Shown: in pieces, positions 26,115 through 33,785 of the stretch
How the letters are laid out: the number at the start of each line of letters is the position of its first letter
Position numbering within the stretch: position 1 is the first letter of the stretch
Source: Paenibacillus sp. HB172176
GTDB taxonomy: Bacteria > Bacillota > Bacilli > Paenibacillales > Paenibacillaceae
Direction of reading: 5' to 3'
Assembly (NCBI RefSeq): GCF_011947265.1
Contig: NZ_JAATHD010000027.1
Coordinates: forward strand, 19,284-83,283
DNA: 64,000 nucleotides
The notes under the pieces: model-generated
Database searches by the model: none
Seen by the model: the letters and a program-made list of their open reading frames with translations, nothing else
What the model was told of the DNA's origin: nothing
Position numbers and translations under genes: made by a program

Positions 26115-26954
26115 ATGACGATTCCGATGCTTTTCGCAGCCCATTTAATCGATCCGCTTGTGCAGTCCAACTTCCACATCGTGCATTCAGCGCGACATGC
26201 CTATCCGTTGCACGGACATGATTTCTACGAAATTTTTATCGTGACCGCCGGTCAATGCACGCATAATATCAATGGGGAAGTCCAAATATTGACGGAAGGC
26301 GATATGGTTTTCATTCGTCCCGAGGACAGGCATGGCTATGATTTGTTCGAAGGCGGAGATTGTCAATTCCTGAACGTGAATTTCTATAATGAGGTTGTGG
26401 AAGGAGCTTTCGATTACATGGGACACGCTTCGTTCGTGCATGCGCTCAAAAGCCCAATTCTTTCACCGGTTGTCAGGCTTCTTAAAGCGGATATGGAGGC
26501 ATTGGTAAGGAAAAGCGAGCAGATTCGATTATTCGCCTCTACCGACAAACAGATAGCAAGAACGATGGCGCGCAGCTTTTTGAATGACGCTTTGACCCAC
26601 TTCTTCCTTCACTACCGCAATGAAGGCTCGAAGGCTATGCCGCAATGGTTTGATCATTTGCTTGCGGAGCTGCAGAAGCCGGAAAACTTCAAGGCGGGAC
26701 TGCCTCGTTTGCGTGAGCTCTCGAATCGAAGCGACGGTCATCTGAGCCGCGTATTCAAGCTATATCTTCGTATGACGCCAACCGCTTACTTGAACCATTT
26801 GCGGCTTGGCAATGCCAAAAATTTGTTGCTTACAACGCAGCTTCCCATTGTAGACATCGCCTACGAAGCGGGGTTTGACAATTTGAGCCACTTTTATCAT
26901 CTGTTCAAAGACGCTTTTGGCATCGCGCCGGGAAAAATCCGCAATGGTTCATGA
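26115..26954 (+). CDS. AraC family transcriptional regulator
   Basis: A 279-residue AraC protein with a cupin N terminus (SARHAYPLHGHDFYEIFIVTAG, EGDMVFIRPEDRHGY) and a C-terminal double HTH (LRELSNRSDGHLSRVFKLYLR, IVDIAYEAGFDNLSHFYHLFKDAFG). The start at 26115 follows GAGGAGG by four bases; an upstream in-frame ATG at 26046 lacks a site. It is divergent from the beta-mannosidase operon and is its likely local regulator. Confidence 0.9.
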   Translation: MTIPMLFAAHLIDPLVQSNFHIVHSARHAYPLHGHDFYEIFIVTAGQCTHNINGEVQILTEGDMVFIRPEDRHGYDLFEGGDCQFLNVNFYNEVVEGAFDYMGHASFVHALKSPILSPVVRLLKADMEALVRKSEQIRLFASTDKQIARTMARSFLNDALTHFFLHYRNEGSKAMPQWFDHLLAELQKPENFKAGLPRLRELSNRSDGHLSRVFKLYLRMTPTAYLNHLRLGNAKNLLLTTQLPIVDIAYEAGFDNLSHFYHLFKDAFGIAPGKIRNGS

Positions 26955-27012
26955 AGCGGGTTGAACAAAAAACGATTGGCTGGAAATAACATTGCGTTGC
27001 TTGCTTTTTCTG

Positions 27013-27042
27013 TTGCATTCCATAGAACAGATGTGGTACAAT
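27013..27042 (+). promoter_or_regulatory. Promoter of tRNA-Ser
   Basis: TTGCAT, an 18-base spacer and TACAAT with an upstream TG (extended -10) lie 20 bases before the tRNA. Confidence 0.7.
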
Positions 27043-27062
27043 CTCTCTTGTGTCACCAATGC

Positions 27063-27153
27063 GGAGAGGTACCCAAGAGGCCCAAGGGGGCTGACTCGAA
27101 ATCAGCTAGGCGTGTCAAAGCGTGCGTGGGTTCGAATCCCACCTTCTCCGCCA
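27063..27153 (+). tRNA. tRNA-Ser (anticodon CGA)
   Basis: The acceptor stem is GGAGAGG with CTTCTCC (one G-U pair), followed by discriminator G and an encoded CCA. The anticodon arm GCTGA-CTCGAAA-TCAGC places CGA at positions 34-36. A long variable arm (GCGTGTCAAAGCGTGC region) and the T loop GTTCGAATC complete a class II serine tRNA. It decodes UCG. It marks the distal edge of the carbohydrate block, but no integrase or attachment repeat is seen. Confidence 0.95.
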
Positions 27154-27187
27154 CTATGCATACAATAATCTTTGATGGATTCGATAC

Positions 27188-27226
27188 AAGCCTTCCGCAA
27201 CTATGCGGGAGGCTTGCTTATTTGTT
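27188..27226 (+). terminator. Terminator after tRNA-Ser
   Basis: AAGCCTTCCGCA pairs with TGCGGGAGGCTT (one G-U pair) around ACTA, followed by a T-rich stretch. Confidence 0.75.
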
Positions 27227-27250
27227 TGTCGCGTTTTTGAGAAGGAACAG

Positions 27251-27283
27251 AGAAAGAGGACTCTTGCGAGTCCTCTTTCTTGA
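27251..27283. terminator. Second hairpin downstream of tRNA-Ser
   Basis: AGAAAGAGGACTC and GAGTCCTCTTTCT form a perfect 13-bp stem with a TTGC loop. The flanking T-rich arm makes it a candidate terminator. Confidence 0.55.
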
Positions 27284-27365
27284 CGGTGACGTTGGTTTTG
27301 AGTTCTAGCTTACACCTTAGCGAATGAAACTTGGAGCCGGCATTCTTTGTCGAGATTCAATCAGC

Positions 27366-27575
27366 CTGAGCGTCAATCCTCTTCTGAGCCGGTAAAGGCT
27401 CGAATGTGTGTTACAGACAGTAGTCTTTGGCACAAACCTCCGCTTCTATCCTGAGTGCGCGAAATCCTCAAGCGATTCTTGTCCCAATAGGTCCAACGGA
27501 ACCACACCTCTCTTGCACCGTCGATAGTTAGAATGTCCCGCAGCAGATCGTTTTATTCATGACGGAACTCTTCAT
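27366..27575 (-). pseudogene. Possible decayed coding remnant
   Basis: The rest of 27284-27596 holds no intact gene. On the minus strand one frame reads as plausible protein for about 57 codons (LLRDILTIDGAREVWF, then RWTYWDKNRLRISRTQ, then HIRAFTGSEED and a stop). It lacks a start and is preceded in frame by a TAA. I do not recognise the family. It could be chance. Confidence 0.25.
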
Positions 27576-27596
27576 TTTTCTTCTAGTCGAACGCTG

Positions 27597-27782
27597 TTAT
27601 TGCTTCGGCATTTTCTTCCATTTTCGTTCATGGTTTGTTGTGTCGGGGAAATGCTGGCCTTTCTCGAGCTCAATGATTTTCGGATTCTGAATGCCCATAT
27701 GATAGGAGTTAACGCCATCCTCGATATATTTGCCGTTGTTAGGCGCTTTGTCGCCTGGAGAGAATAATGTGAATTGACCCAT
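27597..27782 (-). CDS. yjzC: YjzC family protein
   Basis: A 61-residue small protein matching B. subtilis YjzC: GDKAPNNGKYIEDG, NPKIIELEKGQHFPDTTNHERKW. The family has no established function. ATG 27782 follows GGAGGTG at good spacing; upstream in-frame starts are unsupported. Confidence 0.88.
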   Translation of the reverse strand: MGQFTLFSPGDKAPNNGKYIEDGVNSYHMGIQNPKIIELEKGQHFPDTTNHERKWKKMPKQ

Positions 27783-28036
27783 TCGTATACACCTCCTGTT
27801 GTGATTATTGCGCATCAACAAACTTATTATGAGCGAAAGAGCCCTGAGGCATGAATGACAGTTAACGGTATAGCCATGTGTGAGTAATGAATATATGTGG
27901 CGAAAATTCGTAAAAAGCTGACGTCAAAATGATTTTCCATTAAAAATATAGGGAAATGAGTTCTCAAAATCGATAAAATTAGGTATTATAGACGTAATGT
28001 GATAAAAGTTAACAAACTTCAGGCAGGTGATCTATC

Positions 28037-28387
28037 ATGGCGAAACCAATTTCAACCGAAATCTCCCATAGAGTCAATCAAAAGCAGAATGCGGAAGTGC
28101 ATTCCTTGCTCCAGAATCTGATTGAGAAGCGAAAACAAGAAATATTCGAGATTGAACAAATGGTGGAACGTTATGAACGAAAGGTTCGAATGGAGGAGCA
28201 GGCGTATCGCAAGATGTCTGCGCTTCGCCGAATGCTGACGGGCAAGAAGCCGGATCATCATATTGCCGTGGAATATATTCATTATGTGAAAAACCCGATG
28301 GAGAAGGTTCGGCTGCTGCGGGAAGAGCTGGAGCAGTATCAGGAGAGATTGAACGGATTCGAACCGAATGCGCGGGAGAAGAAATAG
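28037..28387 (+). CDS. Hypothetical coiled-coil protein
   Basis: A 116-residue charged protein not recognised as a named family. Residues 14-60 and 88-110 are strongly heptad-like (NAEVHSLLQNLIEKRKQEIFE and MEKVRLLREELEQYQERL), predicting coiled coils joined by a short basic link (MLTGKKPDHHIAV). There are no Cys and no membrane segment. CAGGTGAT precedes the ATG and a strong terminator follows, so it is a single-gene unit and likely real. Confidence 0.75.
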   Translation: MAKPISTEISHRVNQKQNAEVHSLLQNLIEKRKQEIFEIEQMVERYERKVRMEEQAYRKMSALRRMLTGKKPDHHIAVEYIHYVKNPMEKVRLLREELEQYQERLNGFEPNAREKK

Positions 28388-28394
28388 CAAAGGA

Positions 28395-28445
28395 AAGGAA
28401 CCTTTAAACCACTTATTCAAGTGGAAAATGAAGGTTCCTTTTTTG
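28395..28445 (+). terminator. Intrinsic terminator
   Basis: AAGGAACCTT pairs with AAGGTTCCTT, with an inner CCACTT/AAGTGG stem, followed by a T-run. Confidence 0.9.
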
Positions 28446-28482
28446 ACCACAATAGCATTTATAAAACGTCTGCCTCTATTTA

Positions 28483-28620
28483 ATCTAACGAAGAATCATA
28501 ACGCTATTTTCTCGAAATCTGCCATTCCCACGATCTAACGAAGAATGATAACGCTATTGCCTCCAAAACGACTCATTCTTCGCTCAAAAGGGAGGAATAA
28601 GGGTATAGATCTTCGTTAGA
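28483..28620. repeat. Intergenic repeat cluster (TCTAACGAAGAAT type)
   Basis: A 26-bp unit (ATCTAACGAAGAAT then C or G, then ATAACGCTATT) occurs at 28483-28508 and 28533-28558, 50 bases apart. An inverted TCTTCGTTAGAT occurs at 28609-28620. The stretch 28446-28869 holds no gene. The style resembles other intergenic repeats in this window at 46.7 and 60.3 kb. Confidence 0.8.
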
Positions 28621-28639
28621 TTTTTCAGGATTCGTTAGA

Positions 28640-28823
28640 ATCGAACATGGTCTTACGGCCAACGCCAGAAATGAAAATATACCAAGGCAACTTTAGTGCT
28701 GTAGAGTGTGGATTCATTTTCTTATAAATCGAACATAGCCCAACAGGCCGCCGCCAGAAATGAAAATGAACCAACGCCACTTTAGTGCTTTAGAGTGTGG
28801 GTGCACTTTCGTGCAAATCGAAC
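28640..28823. repeat. Tandem 88-bp direct repeat, two copies plus a partial third
   Basis: Copies start with ATCGAACAT at 28640 and 28728; a partial copy starts at 28817. Shared internal blocks include CGCCAGAAATGAAAAT and CTTTAGTGCT followed by AGAGTGTGG. The copies have diverged, so the duplication is not recent. No coding potential is evident. Confidence 0.8.
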
Positions 28824-28869
28824 GTTTCGCCTTGAGTTTCCCCTTGAAATGAGGACGCTTGACCCTTCC

Positions 28870-30159
28870 CTATTCATTGCCGCGCAGCTTGTCGACATTG
28901 ACAAAGCCATGCTCCTGATTGTAGGCGGCAACGCCGTGAATGCTGACATCAAGCCCTACCAGTTCTTCATCTGCCGTAACTCTAACCGGCTTGTAGAGCT
29001 GGATAAGCTTCAGAACGCCCCAGGTAAGCGAAAAGCCCCATATCGCGACTACAGACACTCCTAATGCCTGAACGCCAAGCAGATGCCATCCTCCGCCGTA
29101 GAACAAGCCTGTCTCGGCAGCCGTGCCCGGCATGGCGAATAATCCGACCGCAAGCGTGCCGATGACGCCGCTAATGCCGTGAACGGCGAATGCGCCGACG
29201 GGATCATCCACTTTACGGCCTTCCAGCCACTCGCTTGCAAGGACCATGACTACGCCAGAGACAGCGCCGATAAGAATGGCCGCGGCATCGGATACGAAGG
29301 CGCAGCCGGCTGTAATGCCGACAAGTCCGGCAAGCGCTCCGTTGATCACCATCGGCGGATCCGCCTTCTGGTAGCGAAGCAGGGTGAAGAGAATGCAGGC
29401 AGCGCAGCCTGCAGCGGAAGCCAGCATCGTGGTGACCGCGATATGACCGATGCTCTCGTTCGTCGCGCTGAGCGTGCTGCCCGCGTTAAAGCCGAACCAG
29501 CCGAACCATAGGATGAACACCCCTACAGAAGCCAGAGGGAGGTTCGAAGGCGAAACGATATTCACTTTGCCGTCAGAATTGAAACGTCCGAGACGCGGCC
29601 CAATGAACAAGGCGGCGGCGAGAGCTGCGAAGCCTCCCAGGGCATGAATGGCCGCCGAGCCTGCAAAGTCGATCATGCCAAGCTTCGCGAGCCAGCCGTC
29701 GGAAGACTAGATCCAATGTCCCGATATCGGATAGATCAAGCCGGTCATAAAGATGGTGTATATAATGTAGGCGCGGAAGTGAATGCGCTCGGCGACTGCG
29801 CCCGATACGATGGAGATGACGGCGATGACAAAGGCGCTTTGGAACAGCCAGTACGTATCGATTGAAATGTTGAATTGCAGATGCGACAGATCGCCCTCCA
29901 AAAGAAAGCCGCTGAGACCCATGAAGCTTCCCGCATCCTTGCCGTACATGAAGGCAAACCCGATCGCATAATACACCAGCGCTCCGAATGCTATATCGAC
30001 GAATACCTTCATAATAATGCTGACCGCGTTCTTCTGTCTGACAAACCCGGCTTCAAGCAAGGCGAATCCGCCCTCCATAAGCAAGATCATGGCCGCGGTC
30101 AGAACAACCCAGATGGTGTCGAGGCCTTTCGAAAGATCAATAATTGAAATTTCCATCAT
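28870..30159 (-). pseudogene. Ammonium transporter (Amt/NrgA family) interrupted by an amber codon
   Basis: Both halves are in the same frame and would encode a normal Amt of about 429 residues. TAG at 29707-29709 replaces the Trp expected after GHWI (family pattern GHW-x-W-x-x-x-GWL), a single TGG to TAG change. The rest is intact: IDFAGSAAIHALGG carries the first pore His, and GAFAVHGISG the second. The 5' part (150 codons) starts at 30159 after GGGGAG. A separate reading frame could restart at ATG 29676. No glnK/nrgB gene adjoins. A perfect A-type promoter precedes it. Sequencing error or amber suppression cannot be excluded. Confidence 0.85.
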
Positions 30160-30219
30160 GCCATTGCTCCCCTTGATTCAAATGGAAAAAATGAAAGTAA
30201 ATACGTAAAAGCCGAACTC

Positions 30220-30248
30220 ATTATATATAGAGGAATTGCAGATGTCAA
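30220..30248 (-). promoter_or_regulatory. Consensus promoter of the amt gene
   Basis: On the minus strand TTGACA, exactly 17 bases, then TATAAT: a perfect match to the sigma-A consensus, about 60 bases upstream of the amt start. No GlnR or TnrA palindrome was identified. Confidence 0.85.
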
Positions 30249-30279
30249 CGCATACATCCGTCCGAAGGCAAGAAGTTAC

Positions 30280-30308
30280 TTGTCATAGGCAGAACAATTT
30301 GATATAGT
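30280..30308 (+). promoter_or_regulatory. Promoter of rpsF-ssb-rpsR
   Basis: TTGTCA, 17 bases, TATAGT, about 70 bases before rpsF. It is divergent from the amt promoter. Confidence 0.75.
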
Positions 30309-30332
30309 AATGAGATGCGAGCGAATGCTCGT

Positions 30333-30367
30333 TCCTTGCTCCATTAAGGGGCCGTTAGTCCAAGAGG
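30333..30367 (+). promoter_or_regulatory. Candidate S6:S18 autoregulatory leader
   Basis: A hairpin can form from TCCTTG and CAAGAGG (one bulged A), topped by CTCC/GGGG around ATTAA. This leaves a one-sided bulge starting CCG (CCGTTAGTC). A CCG in the bulge of a single hairpin just upstream of rpsF is the hallmark of the S6:S18-binding mRNA motif. The 3' arm abuts the ribosome binding site, so S6:S18 binding could block translation. Confidence 0.5.
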
Positions 30368-30379
30368 AGGTGAAACACT

Positions 30380-30664
30380 ATGCGCAAATATGAAGTGATG
30401 TACATCATTCGTCCAGAAGTTGAACAAGAGAATGTTCAGGCTCTCGTTGATAAATTCAATGGCATCATCTCCAATGGCGGAGAGGTCACAAAGACTGATG
30501 TGATCGGCAAACGCCGTCTTGCGTATGAGATCAACAAGCTTCGTGACGGTTACTATGTTCTGGTACACTTCAACGCTACAACTGAAGTTGTCAACGAGCT
30601 GGACCGCATCATGAAGATTACGGATGAAGTTATCCGTTCGTTGATCGTCAGAGACGTAGCTTAA
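30380..30664 (+). CDS. rpsF: 30S ribosomal protein S6
   Basis: A 94-residue S6 (MRKYEVMYIIRPE, GKRRLAYEINKLRDGYYVLVHF). It binds S18 in the platform of the small subunit. The three-gene order rpsF-ssb-rpsR is conserved in Firmicutes. GAGGAGGTG precedes ATG 30380. Confidence 0.97.
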   Translation: MRKYEVMYIIRPEVEQENVQALVDKFNGIISNGGEVTKTDVIGKRRLAYEINKLRDGYYVLVHFNATTEVVNELDRIMKITDEVIRSLIVRDVA

Positions 30665-30699
30665 GTCCACGCAGGATTGTTCAATGGGGAGGTTATGTA

Positions 30700-31230
30700 A
30701 TGTTGAATCGTGTCATACTGATTGGAAGATTAACGCGCGATCCTGAGCTGCGCTACACGCCGGCGGGGGTAGCCGTTACGCAATTCACTCTGGCTGTCGA
30801 CCGTCCGTTCACGACGGGCTCAGGAGAGAGAGAAGCGGATTTCATACCGATCGTTACTTGGCGTCAGTTAGCTGAAACCTGTGCGAACTACTTGAAGAAG
30901 GGCCGATTGACAGCAGTCGAAGGCCGCATTCAAGTGCGGAATTACGAGAACAACGAGGGCAAGCGTGTGTATGTAACGGAAGTTATAGCAGACAATGTCC
31001 GGTTCTTGGAATCGAATCGCGATAGCGGATCATCCCCATCATCGCGCGAGGAGTTCGGAGGCGGCAATAGCGGCAATTCTGGCGGCTATGGCGGCGGAAG
31101 CGGGAACAGCAACGGCGGAGGCGGCTACGGGGGAAATCGTTCGAATCAGAATTCACGGCACGACAACAGCGATCCTTTCAAGGATGACGGACGCCCTATT
31201 GATATTTCGGAAGATGATTTGCCATTTTAG
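30700..31230 (+). CDS. ssb: Single-stranded DNA-binding protein
   Basis: A 176-residue SSB. The OB fold covers residues 1-110 (MLNRVILIGRLTRDPELRYTPAG, TWRQLAETCANYLKKG). A long Gly/Asn/Ser-rich linker follows and the chain ends in the acidic tip EDDLPF, which recruits repair and replication partners. It lies between rpsF and rpsR in one operon. Confidence 0.97.
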   Translation: MLNRVILIGRLTRDPELRYTPAGVAVTQFTLAVDRPFTTGSGEREADFIPIVTWRQLAETCANYLKKGRLTAVEGRIQVRNYENNEGKRVYVTEVIADNVRFLESNRDSGSSPSSREEFGGGNSGNSGGYGGGSGNSNGGGGYGGNRSNQNSRHDNSDPFKDDGRPIDISEDDLPF

Positions 31231-31254
31231 AACTTAACGAAAGGATGAATTCGA

Positions 31255-31539
31255 ATGAGCTTCAAGCCAAGAGATAACGGCGGCGACGAGCGCCCGGAAC
31301 GCAAGTTCAGCGGACGCAAAGGCGGTCGCAACAAGCGCCGTAAAGTTTGTTTCTTCACTGTAAACAAAATTACTCACATTGACTATAAAGATACAGACTT
31401 GCTGAAGAAGTTTATCAGCGAGCGCGGCAAAATCTTGCCTCGCCGCGTAACAGGAACAAGCGCGAAATACCAACGCTTGCTGACTGTTGCGATTAAACGT
31501 TCCCGTCAAGTCGCATTGCTTCCTTACACGACTGAATAG
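31255..31539 (+). CDS. rpsR: 30S ribosomal protein S18
   Basis: A 94-residue S18 with a slightly long charged N terminus (GGDERPERKFSGRKGG) before the conserved core (CFFTVNKITHIDYKDTDLLK, ILPRRVTGTSAKYQR). It is the last gene of the operon and is followed by a hairpin. Confidence 0.96.
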   Translation: MSFKPRDNGGDERPERKFSGRKGGRNKRRKVCFFTVNKITHIDYKDTDLLKKFISERGKILPRRVTGTSAKYQRLLTVAIKRSRQVALLPYTTE

Positions 31540-31560
31540 TCGAAAGCTGCATGTAGCAAA

Positions 31561-31592
31561 GAGGAGCCTCCCATATGGGAGGCTCCTCTTCG
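31561..31592 (+). terminator. Terminator after rpsR
   Basis: GAGGAGCCTCCCAT and ATGGGAGGCTCCTC form a perfect 28-base palindrome 21 bases after the stop. The T-run is short (TTCGTT). Confidence 0.7.
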
Positions 31593-31815
31593 TTACCACA
31601 ATAGAAAATAGAATTTATAAAATTTCGGTTAGGGGTCTTCCCTTACGAGTAAGAGAGTATAGCCGAGGAATCGATAGAAAATTTATATTTATAGCGCTTA
31701 CATGGGGAGAATTGCCGCTGATATTCGATTCGAAACCTTGTATAATAGGGGTCATTGATTATCGGCCCCGATCTTTCTGAGAGTGGAAGATCAATACAAC
31801 AAAGGATAGGAGAGA

Positions 31816-33276
31816 ATGGTTATTTTACTCCAAAATTTAAAAAAGGTATGGTTCTTTAATGTGCGCGCAGATATTCTCGCAGGCATTACGGTAGCGTTGG
31901 CATTGATTCCGGAAGCGATCGGCTTCTCGATTATTGCGGACGTCGATCCCATGGTAGGTTTGTACGCTTCCTTCTGCATCGCGGTCATCATCTCAATCGT
32001 GGGAGGAAGGCCGGCAATGATCTCGGCGGCTACGGGCGCTATGGCGGTTGTCATGGTGTCGCTAGTGGCGAACCACGGGCTGGAGTATTTGTTCGCGGCT
32101 ACGGTATTGACGGGAATCATTCAAATTATTATCGGCATTCTAAAATTGGGACGCTTCATCACCTTCGTTCCGCATTCCGTTGTCATCGGCTTTGTGAACG
32201 CGCTGGCGATCGTCATCTTCTCGACGCAGCTGGTGCAATTCGAGAATGTCACTTGGGTGATGTATGCCTTGGTGGCGGCGGCGCTTCTTATTATCTATAT
32301 CTTGCCGCTATTCACCAAGGCGGTGCCGTCCGCTCTTGTCGCCATCATTGTCATTACTTGCGTGACGGTATTCGGTCATATCGATGTGAATACGGTAGGC
32401 GATATGGGCAGCATTACCTCGAAGCTTCCGGTATTCCACATTCCGGACGGCATGTTCAGCTGGGAAACCTTGAAGATCATTTTCCCGACATCCGTTACGC
32501 TTGCATTCGTAGGCTTGCTTGAATCGTTGATGACGGCGACCATTCTGGATGAAGCGACGAAGACGAAGAGCGACAAGAACAAGGAAATCAGGGGACAGGG
32601 CATTGCCAATCTGATTACCGGGTTCTTCGGCGGCATGGCGGGCTGCGCGATGATCGGGCAATCCGGCATTAACGTGAAGTCCGGCGGCAGGGGACGGTTG
32701 TCGACATTGACGGCCGGCGTGGTCTTGCTTATTCTCATTATGGTGCTTAGCGATGTGGTTGTCCGTATTCCGATGGCGGCATTGGTAGGCGTGATGATCA
32801 TGGTGTCGATCGGCACGTTCGATTGGCGCTCGCTGCTTGAGCTCAGGAAGGTTCCGCTCGTAGACAGCATCGTCATGCTCTCGGTCGTCGGTATTGTGGT
32901 CTACACGCATAATTTGGCGCTAGGGGTTCTGGTCGGCGTGATTATAAGCGCCTTGAGCTTCGGTTGGCGTATGGCCAAGCTGCATGCGGAATCGACGATA
33001 ACGGAAGCGGGGGTCAAGCATTACGGCATCCGCGGCCAGCTGTTCTTCGGCACGATGAGTCACTTCGCGGATATCTTCCGCCCGGAAGAGGATCCGGAGC
33101 ATATTGTAATAGATTTCTCCGCATCGCATGTCTGGGATCAATCGGCGGTTACGGCGATTGCGAAAGTTATGCTGCGTTATGAGGAGCACGGGAAGACGGT
33201 TTCGATTGTTGGACTGAACGCAGAAAGCAAGAAGCTTGTTGAACGGATTGGTCTATCCGTTTCAGGCGGTCATTAA
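31816..33276 (+). CDS. SulP family anion transporter with STAS domain
   Basis: A 486-residue SLC26/SulP transporter, with the family start DILAGITVALALIPEAIGFS and the motif SAATGAMAVVMVSLV. About 12 to 14 membrane segments run to residue 385, and a cytoplasmic STAS domain forms the C terminus (GQLFFGTMSHFADIF, IVIDFSASHVWDQSAVTAI). The substrate could be sulfate, bicarbonate or another anion; no neighbour decides it. TATAAT at 31741-31746 is a candidate -10. A terminator follows. Confidence 0.9.
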   Translation: MVILLQNLKKVWFFNVRADILAGITVALALIPEAIGFSIIADVDPMVGLYASFCIAVIISIVGGRPAMISAATGAMAVVMVSLVANHGLEYLFAATVLTGIIQIIIGILKLGRFITFVPHSVVIGFVNALAIVIFSTQLVQFENVTWVMYALVAAALLIIYILPLFTKAVPSALVAIIVITCVTVFGHIDVNTVGDMGSITSKLPVFHIPDGMFSWETLKIIFPTSVTLAFVGLLESLMTATILDEATKTKSDKNKEIRGQGIANLITGFFGGMAGCAMIGQSGINVKSGGRGRLSTLTAGVVLLILIMVLSDVVVRIPMAALVGVMIMVSIGTFDWRSLLELRKVPLVDSIVMLSVVGIVVYTHNLALGVLVGVIISALSFGWRMAKLHAESTITEAGVKHYGIRGQLFFGTMSHFADIFRPEEDPEHIVIDFSASHVWDQSAVTAIAKVMLRYEEHGKTVSIVGLNAESKKLVERIGLSVSGGH

Positions 33277-33334
33277 GAGGAGTGGGCGCTTGCCAATCAA
33301 CGGGTAAGCTTATAATGCGAATGCACAACAAGGA

Positions 33335-33379
33335 GCTGCGCAAGGACAGTCGGAATGACTGGGCATTGCGCAGCTTTTT
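33335..33379 (+). terminator. Terminator after the SulP gene
   Basis: GCTGCGCAA pairs with TTGCGCAGC around a 22-base loop and is followed by five T. Confidence 0.85.
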
Positions 33380-33414
33380 GCCGTTTGTTATAAAGGATGC
33401 TCATTTGAATCGCG

Positions 33415-33576
33415 TCAATGAGCATGAACAATGGATTTGAGCCAATGCTGCCATTTCTTCAGAGGGAGCGTTAGTCGAGTGTCGGACCAATCCTGCTTGA
33501 ATGACTCTAGGGTCTGTTCCCGCTCGGAACGCCAAGCGGCCAAAGCCTGTCTCCGATAGGTGGATTCAAAGATCAT
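33415..33576 (-). CDS. Small hypothetical protein of 53 residues
   Basis: An open frame begins at ATG 33576 eight bases after a good GGAGG and ends at 33415. The product is basic and Trp-rich (MIFESTYRRQALAAWRSERE, then LPLKKWQHWLKSIVHAH) and could form an amphipathic helix. No family is recognised. The well-placed ribosome binding site in otherwise empty DNA is the main support. Confidence 0.5.
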   Translation of the reverse strand: MIFESTYRRQALAAWRSEREQTLESFKQDWSDTRLTLPLKKWQHWLKSIVHAH

Positions 33577-33712
33577 GGATCATTCCTCCTGTCAGCGGAT
33601 TATGGTAACGGTTGCAAGTAAGATGAGATAATTATACAAAATATTCTGACAATTATCAAAAGGTTCTCATAGTTAAAACGTATCGAAACAAATATTGCAG
33701 GGTGTACCCTGC

Positions 33713-33759
33713 AAAAAAACGCCTTGCGAAGCAGCAAAAGCTGCCCGTAGCAAGGCGTT
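33713..33759 (-). terminator. Terminator of the ktrAB operon
   Basis: On the minus strand AACGCCTTGC pairs with GCAAGGCGTT, with an inner GCAGC/GCTGC stem, followed by seven T. It lies about 30 bases after the ktrB stop. Confidence 0.88.
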
Positions 33760-33785
33760 ACCTATTCCACTTTTCCATTCGGGGC

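Noticed and set aside
6960..27153. Integrative genomic island inserted at tRNA-Ser
   Set aside because: No integrase, no duplicated tRNA 3' end at the far boundary, and no mobility genes were found. The tRNA position alone is not enough.
26961..27308. Open frame of 115 codons
   Set aside because: It runs straight through tRNA-Ser and its terminator; its sequence is the translated tRNA.
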